Below, piece by piece: positions 1 to 6,185 of a stretch of DNA of 9,600 bases; the first letter of the stretch is position 1; the number at the start of each line of letters is the position of its first letter. The position numbers and the translations under genes are program-made. The DNA comes from Caldifarciminota bacterium UBA2202 (GTDB taxonomy: Bacteria > Hydrothermota > 32-111), in contig DCUY01000098.1 of assembly GCA_002327905.1 (NCBI GenBank), positions 1 through 9,600 of the forward strand. Reading direction: 5' to 3'. Under the pieces are notes generated by a model, which saw only the letters and a list, made by a program, of their open reading frames with translations, was not told the origin of the DNA and made no database searches.

Positions 1-150
1 AAGCTCAAAGTCGGCGAGGACGCTGTTCGTAGCTGCCCGTCGAGGTCTTCCGAGACAAAGTAGCGTAGAGCAGTGTGTGAGCCGACGCTGTGCCCGCGTG
101 CCGCCAGTAAAGATGCCGTAAGCCATGAGCAAGACCTCAGGATAGTCATT
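1..150. repeat. GC-rich noncoding repeat patch, left edge
   Basis: This stretch is clearly richer in G and C than the AT-rich genes beside it, and I recognise no protein in it. One frame stays open from the window edge to a stop at about 119-121, but its translation is Arg/Ser-rich, unlike a real domain. It contains the bipartite unit at 51-89 that recurs inverted at the right edge. It also holds an 8-nt inverted pair, GAGGTCTT (42-49) and AAGACCTC (131-138), which could close a large stem. A dispersed intergenic repeat or a decayed small mobile element fits best. The element may begin outside the window. Confidence 0.5.
51..89 (+). repeat. Bipartite inverted repeat, left copy
   Basis: The unit is CGAGACAA (51-58), a 14-nt variable spacer (59-72), then GTGTGTGAGCCGACGCT (73-89). 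The reverse complement of both blocks occurs at 9509-9547 with the same 14-nt spacing. All 25 block bases match and the spacer diverges, so this is not a chance palindrome. It is one copy of a dispersed repeat family, or one end of something larger. This copy lacks the second stem arm that lets the right copy fold into a hairpin. Confidence 0.75.
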
Positions 151-186
151 TCATTTATTTTACCATGATAGATTCTTCAGGTTAAA

Positions 187-218
187 GATTGCTTCTTCGA
201 TAACTCATCGCAATGACA
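187..218. repeat. Dispersed ATTGC...GCAAT palindromic repeat
   Basis: GATTGCTTC (187-195) and GCAATGACA (210-218) form an imperfect palindrome with outer arms ATTGC and GCAAT. Read on the - strand it begins TGTCATTGCGA and ends GAAGCAATC. That matches the general form of a short repeat (TGTCATTGCGAG...GCAATCT) that I recall from intergenic regions of many unrelated bacteria; this recollection is not a database result. A related start, AGATTCTTC, lies just upstream at 171-179. It sits immediately before the promoter of the + strand gene. Confidence 0.6.
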
Positions 219-231
219 GACAATTGGTGTC

Positions 232-260
232 TTGACAATATTGATGAAAGAGGGTAAAAT
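232..260 (+). promoter_or_regulatory. Sigma-70-type promoter for the + strand membrane gene
   Basis: TTGACA (232-237, perfect -35) and TAAAAT (255-260, 5/6 to TATAAT) are separated by exactly 17 nt. The predicted transcription start is near 267. Any start codon before that (TTG 232, ATG 244, ATG 262) would lie outside the transcript. The promoter therefore supports ATG 280 as the true start. Confidence 0.65.
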
Positions 261-279
261 CATGCAAAAAAGGATTAAA

Positions 280-1353
280 ATGAAAAGCAATGAAAAAATC
301 ATTCGGACATTTGTGCTTATAGCTTTAGGAGCGGCATTTCTCTCATTGGAGAAGGCATCATGGGCTATGAATATGTTTCTCCTTCCCGCAATAGCATTTA
401 CATTTACGGGATCCATGGTTTTTTTAATCCATGAAAAACAGATAATAAAGGAATTCACATCCACATACAAAGAGGGCTTTAAGGCGGCCATTGTCTCGGC
501 TCTTCTCTTTTACTCTGCTTATTTGACTATACATATTTTGTCAGCCTCGGCCGGTTTTATGATTCTGCTCAGCAGTTATTCAGCATATAAGATTCTCAAA
601 AGGAAAAATAAATACTTCCTTCTCGCTTTCAGCATTCTTTCTCTGATTTTGATTTTCTTTATTCCTTCGTATCATGAAATAATGATCGTTAAGATACTTC
701 TCATAGCATCTGCATTCCTCGGAGAGACAGTTTTGATGTTCATGCTCAAAGAGGTTAAAAGTCAATTTATTGAAAAACCGAAAACAACATACTGCTATGC
801 AAATATTCTCATAGCTTTAATTTCAGTTGCTCTCTTTTTCATAACAAAATCTGACACTGCCGCAGTTCTTTCAAAAATGGAGCAGATGCATCTCTTTATT
901 CTGACATTCATTTCAACATTTTTGGTTTCATTGGTGCTGATAATCAAGCCTGAATCGGCAGGAATCGGAAAGATTTCTCTTGCCGTCTCCGCTACTGCAG
1001 TGACAATAATCCTCTCTCTTTTCAATTTTTCATTTTTCTTTATAGGAGCGTTTCTCTTGTTTCTGATTCCTCTTTTTTTTTCAAAGAAGACGCATAAGGG
1101 GTTTGCAATAACAGAATTCCTTGCAATGATAACTCTGATAGCAATTGTTGTTTCACTCTTATTTCCAGTTTATGTAAAACTCCGCTCAGAGATAATAGTT
1201 AATAGCGACAAGAGTCTTTTTCTTTCCGGAAAAACAGATAAGATAGAGAATGCAGTAAAATACGGAGATTACTTCATAAAATATATAGATTCAAAGCCGA
1301 AATTCGTCTATCTTGCAAAAGAGGGCTCTTTCAGGTCATTCTCTATCGAATAA
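280..1353 (+). CDS. Polytopic membrane protein with C-terminal type IV prepilin-like module
   Basis: I do not recognise the family of the first 270 residues. They hold about nine hydrophobic segments (roughly 9-25, 31-50, 67-102, 111-129, 133-156, 171-189, 203-221, 231-247, 250-267). After a basic SKKTHKG stretch (268-274) comes a type IV prepilin signature: G274 as the -1 residue, F275 (+1), E279 (+5), a hydrophobic helix, P296 (+22) and Y298 (+24), then a short 59-residue polar tail. The start at ATG 280 is chosen because AGGA (271-274) is 5 nt upstream and the promoter at 232-260 initiates near 267; starts at 232, 244 and 262 extend the protein but precede the transcript. A T9 tract (1073-1081) lies just before the prepilin part. 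The gene is alone on its strand and its last 11 bp overlap the convergent ftcD. A role in a type IV pilus or secretion machine is inference. Confidence 0.8.
   Translation: MKSNEKIIRTFVLIALGAAFLSLEKASWAMNMFLLPAIAFTFTGSMVFLIHEKQIIKEFTSTYKEGFKAAIVSALLFYSAYLTIHILSASAGFMILLSSYSAYKILKRKNKYFLLAFSILSLILIFFIPSYHEIMIVKILLIASAFLGETVLMFMLKEVKSQFIEKPKTTYCYANILIALISVALFFITKSDTAAVLSKMEQMHLFILTFISTFLVSLVLIIKPESAGIGKISLAVSATAVTIILSLFNFSFFFIGAFLLFLIPLFFSKKTHKGFAITEFLAMITLIAIVVSLLFPVYVKLRSEIIVNSDKSLFLSGKTDKIENAVKYGDYFIKYIDSKPKFVYLAKEGSFRSFSIE
1099..1173 (+). other. Type IV prepilin peptidase site and pilin N-terminal helix
   Basis: The region encodes residues 274-298 of the + strand membrane protein. It has K-G at the cleavage junction, Phe at +1, Glu at +5, an uninterrupted hydrophobic run, Pro at +22 and Tyr at +24. 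These are the canonical spacing landmarks of type IV pilins and pseudopilins (family knowledge). A basic KKTHK stretch precedes the Gly, as expected for the cytoplasmic side where prepilin peptidase acts. In ordinary pilins this motif lies at the extreme N-terminus. Here it follows about nine membrane segments, which is unusual. Confidence 0.7.
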
Positions 1354-3019
1354 CCGAATAAACCTGCTTCTTCACCTTTTCTGAAATATTCTTTGTCTTT
1401 TCAAGCATCTCTTCAGCAATCTTCATTTTTTCATTTTTGTATTTTTCGTCGCTTAGATTCTTCAGGTTTATCAGAACATTCATGTATGCTCCTTCAGAAC
1501 ATGCGACAGCATTGATAGCGGCGACTCCTGCATCCGACATTGAATTGACATTTCCTATGACACTTATTCTGTCCATAATATCGAGGATTTCAAGGACCTC
1601 GGACATTGTTTTCAAAGGCACTTCTATTGCATCTTTCGTGGCTTTGTCGAGAAGCTCGTTTCTCAATTCTATCTCCGACTCCGTCTTTTTCGGCATCTTG
1701 AATGCCGCCATGTAATTATTGAAAGCATCCGTGTCCTCATCAATCAAGCTTAAAAAAGCATCCTTGACTCTCTGCCCTTTGGATGCTATATCCGCAACTT
1801 CGTCAGTATATTTTTCATAATTTTTCTTTTTGTATGTGAGATTGGCGACCATGGCGACAAGAGAGGCCGCTATTGCTCCTCCAAGAGCCGCAACGCTTCC
1901 GCCTCCCGGAGCAGGCGAATCTGTCGACAATTCGTCGCAGAAATCTTTTATTCTCATGTCGGCAAGAAGATTCTTTCCTAAATTTTTCTTGTATGCGTAT
2001 TCAATCACCTTCTTATCATTTTCAAACGGATAGAGGTGGTCAAGCCCCAATGACTTCACTGCAATATGAATCAGTTCTTTTTCCGGAACACCTGCGGATT
2101 TTCCCTGCTTCCTCAGAAAATATTCTCCTGCCTGCACAAGAGCATCCTTCGGAATAAGACCCACGAGTTCGCTACCTGTAGCCAGAAGTCCGATTTTTGC
2201 GGCTTCCTCTGCCGCCGCTTCATAGGCAATATGCGGTGGAGTCACTTTCCAATTTGTCAGATTGATTGATATCTGGGCAATTTTATAATTTTCAATATAC
2301 CAGCCTATTGCCCTGCATTCTTTTAATCTTCCGGGAATATAAAGAGTCTCATTCTTTTCATTCTTCACAAGTTTTCCGTTTGCATCCTTCTTTGGGCTTC
2401 CCTTCTCTCTGATTGCATTCGCCACTGTTGTAGCCAGTCTTGCATCCCTTGTATTCAGATTCACATTATAGGCGATTAAAAAGTCCCTCACTCCCATCAC
2501 TGTGGCTCCGCTCTTTTCATTAAATATGGCTTTGCCGAAATCAGGCTTCCACTCTGGCTTCTTTATTTTTTCTTTGAATCCCTCATACTCGCCCTCTCTT
2601 ATATTTGCAAGTGATTTTCTTTTATTCTCTGTTGCAGAGTATTCGTAAAGGTAAACAGGAATATTTAATTCATCTGCGACTCTTTTACCGAGTTTCTTTG
2701 AAACCTCGACGCACTCTTCCAATGTCACTCCGTTTACAGGAATAAAGGGGCAGACATCAGTGGCTCCCATTCTCGGATGCTCTCCTTTGTGCTTTGTCAT
2801 GTCTATAAGCTCAGATGCTTTTTTGATGGCTTTAAATGCGGATTCAAGAACAGACTCGGGAGTTCCTATGAATGTCACGACTGTTCTGTTGGTATCGGGG
2901 CCCGGATCAACATCAAGAAGCATTGAACCCGGAACGCTCTCTATTTCATTTGTAATCTGCTTAATCACATTTAAATCTCTTCCTTCGGAAAAATTAGGCA
3001 CGCATTCTATCAGTTTCAC
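1343..3019 (-). CDS. ftcD: Bifunctional glutamate formimidoyltransferase / formimidoyl-THF cyclodeaminase
   Basis: The enzyme moves the formimino group of N-formimino-L-glutamate to tetrahydrofolate and then deaminates and cyclises it to 5,10-methenyl-THF, linking histidine breakdown to the one-carbon pool in the cytoplasm. All modules are present in 558 aa. The formiminotransferase N-domain (about 1-178) opens with ECVPNFSEG and carries HKGEHPRMGA (77-86), whose H81 matches the catalytic His of the animal enzyme. The second formiminotransferase subdomain spans about 180-335. The cyclodeaminase domain (about 355-558) has SPAPGGGS (368-375). Length matches the fused form; many bacteria encode the halves separately. 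The start is GTG 3019, with AGGAGGT (3030-3024) 4 nt upstream. It is last in the kinase-led gene string, 9 nt after the regulator's stop. No hutH or hutU is visible. Its end overlaps the convergent + strand gene by 11 bp. Confidence 0.96.
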   Translation of the reverse strand: MKLIECVPNFSEGRDLNVIKQITNEIESVPGSMLLDVDPGPDTNRTVVTFIGTPESVLESAFKAIKKASELIDMTKHKGEHPRMGATDVCPFIPVNGVTLEECVEVSKKLGKRVADELNIPVYLYEYSATENKRKSLANIREGEYEGFKEKIKKPEWKPDFGKAIFNEKSGATVMGVRDFLIAYNVNLNTRDARLATTVANAIREKGSPKKDANGKLVKNEKNETLYIPGRLKECRAIGWYIENYKIAQISINLTNWKVTPPHIAYEAAAEEAAKIGLLATGSELVGLIPKDALVQAGEYFLRKQGKSAGVPEKELIHIAVKSLGLDHLYPFENDKKVIEYAYKKNLGKNLLADMRIKDFCDELSTDSPAPGGGSVAALGGAIAASLVAMVANLTYKKKNYEKYTDEVADIASKGQRVKDAFLSLIDEDTDAFNNYMAAFKMPKKTESEIELRNELLDKATKDAIEVPLKTMSEVLEILDIMDRISVIGNVNSMSDAGVAAINAVACSEGAYMNVLINLKNLSDEKYKNEKMKIAEEMLEKTKNISEKVKKQVYSVIR

Positions 3020-3023
3020 AAAG

Positions 3024-3030
3024 ACCTCCT
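3024..3030 (-). promoter_or_regulatory. Strong Shine-Dalgarno fixing the GTG start of ftcD
   Basis: Read on the - strand this is AGGAGGT, 4 nt before GTG 3019. It overlaps the TAG stop of the upstream regulator (3031-3029), so termination of one gene occurs on the ribosome site of the next. This supports translational coupling and the non-ATG start. Confidence 0.8.
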
Positions 3031-4531
3031 ATTCTTGTTCTTGTTTTACTATGTTGTATTCTTTAAGTTTATATTGAAGAGTCCGCAGACTTATGCCTAG
3101 GGCATCACTCGTCTTCTTTCTCGAATATTCATTCTCTTTCAAAACATTTATTATGTGTTCTCTTTCAATGTCTTTAAGTTTCTTTGAATACATCTCCCTC
3201 TTTATGATTTTTCTGTTTATTATTTCAGGAGGAAGGTCATCGACTGTTATCAGTTCCCCCTGAGCCATCACAATCGCATGCTGAATCATATTCTCAAGCT
3301 CTCGTATGTTTCCGGGCCAGTTATATTGCATCAAAACACTCATCACCTCGCTTGAGACTCCGTCAACCGCCTTGCTCTTCGTATTTAGTTTGTTCAAAAG
3401 ATATTTCACCAATACGGGAATGTCATCCTTTCTGTCCCTTAGAGGCGGTATGTCTATCTTTATGACCTTTAGTCTGTAATAGAGGTCCTCTCTGAATGTC
3501 CCCTTCTTCACCTCATCTTCAAGAACTCTGTTTGTTGCGGAGATTATTCTCACATCCACATCTCTGTCCTCAGTATCTCCTATTCTCCTTATTTTATGCT
3601 CCTGCAGGACTCTAAGAAGTTTTGTCTGAATTGTCAGCGACAGATCCCCCACTTCGTCGAGGAAGAATGTTCCCTGATCCGCAGCTTCAAAGAGCCCTAC
3701 CTTGTCTGACATTGCTCCGGTGAATGAGCCCTTCTTGTATCCGAAGAGTTCGCTCTCAAGAAGCGTTTCAGGGAGAGCTCCGCAGTACTGTGTTATGAAT
3801 TTTTTATCTTTCCTCGTTGAATTGTGGTGTATTGCCCGCGCAATAAGCCCTTTTCCTGTTCCGCTCTCTCCGTGAAGAAGCACGGGAACATCAGTGTTGA
3901 TTATCTTTTCCATCAGTTCGAGAACATTTCTCATGGGTTTTGAAACACCGATTATGTCCTCAAAGTGGAACATGGATGATATTTCATTCTTCAAACTCTT
4001 GTTCTCAATTGCGAGAGAATTTGTTAGTTTCGCATTTTCAATGCTTAATACTGCAAGATTGGCAAAGGCATTCATGAATTCCAATGACTCTTCGTCAAAG
4101 ACCTTCTTCATCGTCTGTGCATCAAGATAAATGACTCCTATTGTCCTGTTTATTCTTTTAAGAGGCACAACTATTATTGAGCGTAGATTGTATAGAGCGA
4201 CTGACTGGAGTTCATTGAACCTCGGGTCAGACATTGCATCCGAAGTGCGAATCGCCTCTCCCGACTGGAGCGCATTATAAACAGTTGTCATTGAAATTTC
4301 CTTTGAATTTATTATATTCTCTTTCTTCAGATTGCGCGCAACTTCAACCTTCATCTCCTGAGTCTTCTCATCTGTTATCATCAGAAATCCTCTCTCCGCA
4401 TCAACAGTGGTTATTGCTATATCCATGATTTTGTCAAGGAGTTCGCCGTAATCCCTTATGGAATTGATTGCCTCGCTCGCCTGATAGAGGGATTTCAAAA
4501 TACTTACATTTTCAGGAAGCTCTCTTTTCAT
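3029..4531 (-). CDS. GAF-domain sigma-54-dependent transcriptional activator (Fis-type HTH)
   Basis: This is a bacterial enhancer-binding protein of 500 aa from the chosen start. A GAF-type sensor fills about residues 15-155, then a short helical linker. The AAA+ sigma-54 interaction domain (about 190-420) has Walker A GESGTGKG (221-228), the sigma-54-contacting loop as GSFTGA (268-273, the Ser variant of GAFTGA), Walker B TFFLDE (278-283), the R-finger region FREDLYYRL and WPGNIRELENMI. A Fis-like helix-turn-helix ends the protein (RKKTSDALGISLRTLQYKL). No phospho-receiver domain is present, so input probably comes through the GAF domain or a partner. ATG 4531 is preferred over an in-frame TTG at 4546 because AAAGGAG sits about 5 nt upstream of the ATG. 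It is sandwiched between a lipoprotein gene (11-nt gap) and ftcD. Its targets are unknown; I saw no convincing -24/-12 promoter in the window. Confidence 0.93.
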   Translation of the reverse strand: MKRELPENVSILKSLYQASEAINSIRDYGELLDKIMDIAITTVDAERGFLMITDEKTQEMKVEVARNLKKENIINSKEISMTTVYNALQSGEAIRTSDAMSDPRFNELQSVALYNLRSIIVVPLKRINRTIGVIYLDAQTMKKVFDEESLEFMNAFANLAVLSIENAKLTNSLAIENKSLKNEISSMFHFEDIIGVSKPMRNVLELMEKIINTDVPVLLHGESGTGKGLIARAIHHNSTRKDKKFITQYCGALPETLLESELFGYKKGSFTGAMSDKVGLFEAADQGTFFLDEVGDLSLTIQTKLLRVLQEHKIRRIGDTEDRDVDVRIISATNRVLEDEVKKGTFREDLYYRLKVIKIDIPPLRDRKDDIPVLVKYLLNKLNTKSKAVDGVSSEVMSVLMQYNWPGNIRELENMIQHAIVMAQGELITVDDLPPEIINRKIIKREMYSKKLKDIEREHIINVLKENEYSRKKTSDALGISLRTLQYKLKEYNIVKQEQE

Positions 4532-4536
4532 TTTTT

Positions 4537-4543
4537 CTCCTTT
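4537..4543 (-). promoter_or_regulatory. Ribosome binding site deciding the activator start
   Basis: The - strand AAAGGAG lies 5 nt before ATG 4531. It also lies downstream of the alternative TTG start at 4546, so that start has no comparable site. The upstream lipoprotein stop (TGA, 4545-4543) borders the site. Confidence 0.75.
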
Positions 4544-5496
4544 CAAAAAACTGAGAATATGATTGAATTTTCGGAAAAGTTTCCGAACATGTCATAGAGA
4601 CGCAGATACATTTTATATGCATTCTCATTCAGCAGAGTGTCAATATACAATGCAGAATCTGCTGAATTGATGCTGTCAGCAATAAAGGCAGTCTTAAATT
4701 CATCTTTAATTTCCATTTGAAAATATGATTCGAATAATTCCGATGTTCTCTTCCACTTAATCGTGTCGGGAAGAGAGAGCACCCCTCCGTCTTCAGGATA
4801 CAAAATAATCGGAAGCCTTTCAATAAATCTCACAAGATTCGCATTACTGCTCAATATTCTCTCTCCTGATTTGTCAAAGACCTCCATATATGAATTCTCT
4901 CCCTGCAAATCGTATATCTGGAAATAGCCGTTGTTTTCGCTGAAATTCAATGAGCATTTTACGAGTGCGCCCTCTTCAGAAAGATTCATTTTAAATTTCA
5001 TCCCGGATATATTCATAATGCATGAATCAATATCGCCAATCCCGTCTTTGTCTTTTATAAGTCCGGTGTAATTCACATTATATTCCATTGTATCCTCAAA
5101 TGAAACAATATTTCTGACAGAAGAATAAGCATGGAAATTTTCTATCACAGGAATATAGTTCATCCTGACTGTAAGAGACAGAGGCACTCCTGTCTTTAAT
5201 AATGTGTCTTTCTCAAATGTTCTATATTCGTCTTTCTCAATTTTAATCAGAATGTCTCCGTAAGTGAATGTTCCTATTGAAAACACACCGTCTTCATTGG
5301 TATAAAACACGAGTGTGTCATTTAGCTTGACTGCCGCGCTCTCCATAGGCATGCCATCCTTATCTGTCACTTCAATTGAGATACTGCTTTTTCCAAAAGG
5401 ATTCAGAGTATCATACCTGCTGTCATGAGGCACATCAATATAGCATGAAAAGAAGAGCAGAACTCCGGTAATGAGAGGCAATATCGCTTTTACCAT
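4543..5496 (-). CDS. Putative lipoprotein with carboxypeptidase-regulatory-like domain
   Basis: No specific function is recognised. The N-terminus (one Lys, hydrophobic run, then LLFFSC with C18) looks like a lipoprotein signal, although Phe at -2 and -3 is atypical. The mature protein begins with a polar linker ending in RYDTLNPFG, a style common in FCB-group lipoproteins. Residues about 37-112 resemble a carboxypeptidase-regulatory/Ig-like beta fold (IEVTDKDGMPMESAAVKL, then TNEDGVFSIG). Residues about 230-317 look like a fibronectin-III-type beta domain. The middle part (about 115-225) is unassigned beta-rich sequence. The start ATG 5496 overlaps the upstream stop by 7 nt (ATGGTAA) and no Shine-Dalgarno is evident, so translation probably depends on coupling. 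It is likely anchored in the outer membrane or periplasmic leaflet and could sense or scaffold for the neighbouring kinase (inference). Confidence 0.75.
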   Translation of the reverse strand: MVKAILPLITGVLLFFSCYIDVPHDSRYDTLNPFGKSSISIEVTDKDGMPMESAAVKLNDTLVFYTNEDGVFSIGTFTYGDILIKIEKDEYRTFEKDTLLKTGVPLSLTVRMNYIPVIENFHAYSSVRNIVSFEDTMEYNVNYTGLIKDKDGIGDIDSCIMNISGMKFKMNLSEEGALVKCSLNFSENNGYFQIYDLQGENSYMEVFDKSGERILSSNANLVRFIERLPIILYPEDGGVLSLPDTIKWKRTSELFESYFQMEIKDEFKTAFIADSINSADSALYIDTLLNENAYKMYLRLYDMFGNFSENSIIFSVF

Positions 5497-6185
5497 ATTA
5501 TATCAAATAGATTGAAGAGATAAACAGAGAGGGCCACATCAAAGGCAAATCTGTTTATTTTCGACCACAGGTTATATTCATCATAATATTTCAAAGCATC
5601 CTCTTCAACCGTTGCATTATAGTATCTGTCTTTTGCATTTATAGTGCCTATGTAAGTTGTTATAGCTCCAATCAGAGATGACGCAAAGACTGAGCCCATC
5701 ACAATTCCCTTTGTCTTCTCCTCTCTGTCAAACTGACCCCATCCGGGGACAAATGCGGATTTGAATATGAGATTCTGCCTCGGAAATCTCGAAACAGATA
5801 TTGACGGATTTATGACATAATACTGAGGAGATTCCTTTATTAAAAACGAGATTCTCTCCTTTGCCTTCAAAAATATGTGCGTGATTTTCGGAGAGACAAA
5901 TTCCTCATTGAGAGAATAATCGGCATTCAATGTGAGAATGTTTTCAAACTGCTTCTGCGCATTCAAAGTGTCTCCTATAGCCACATAAGAGAATGCTATG
6001 TAAGTGCCGAGATTTATTTTGTCCTGCTTCTCCATATCCGAACCCACCTTTGCGAGAATGTCCTCTCCAGTCTCTATCGCCTGTTTATACTCTCCTGTCT
6101 CATAGAAAACAACAACATCATTTATTGAAGCTGAAAAGACAAAAATGAAACAGAAAAGAGATATCAGTATGAATAAATTTTTCGT
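5490..6185 (-). CDS. Exported TPR-like protein with PGWGQ membrane domain, apparent ACG start
   Basis: The only conventional start is GTG 6047 (185 aa), but the frame stays open upstream and encodes a textbook signal peptide: ACG(Met)-K-N, a hydrophobic core, then FVFSA, with likely cleavage after residue 19. AGGAGGT lies 3 nt before this ACG at 6185. From there the protein has 231 aa. Residues about 20-115 form TPR-like helical hairpins (ETGEYKQAIE, then YVAIGDTLNAQKQFENIL and SPKITHIFLKAKE). FVPGWGQF follows, as in DUF5683-like proteins, with hydrophobic segments around VMGSVFASSLIGAITTYIG and near the C-terminus. The gene overlaps the kinase end by 22 nt and the lipoprotein start by 7 nt. 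If base 6184 were A instead of G, the start would be ATG and the kinase would stop there in an ATGA overlap. A rare start, recent mutation or base error are all possible. Function is unknown. Confidence 0.7.
   Translation of the reverse strand, partial: TKNLFILISLFCFIFVFSASINDVVVFYETGEYKQAIETGEDILAKVGSDMEKQDKINLGTYIAFSYVAIGDTLNAQKQFENILTLNADYSLNEEFVSPKITHIFLKAKERISFLIKESPQYYVINPSISVSRFPRQNLIFKSAFVPGWGQFDREEKTKGIVMGSVFASSLIGAITTYIGTINAKDRYYNATVEEDALKYYDEYNLWSKINRFAFDVALSVYLFNLFDIIW

Noticed and set aside
2..121. Open + frame at the left edge as the tail of a gene
   Set aside because: The composition is Arg/Ser/Cys-rich, and the stretch contains the inverted repeat shared with the right edge, so a noncoding repeat explains it better.
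795..1025. Antisense open frames within the + strand membrane gene, and + strand frames across ftcD, the activator and the propeller gene
   Set aside because: They lack ribosome sites and recognisable domains, and lie wholly inside well-supported genes on the other strand.
5497..5525. TATAAT directly before the lipoprotein ATG as a second leaderless promoter
   Set aside because: The -35 position at 17-nt spacing reads GTTTAT, a poor match, and the start is already explained by the 7-nt overlap with the upstream gene.
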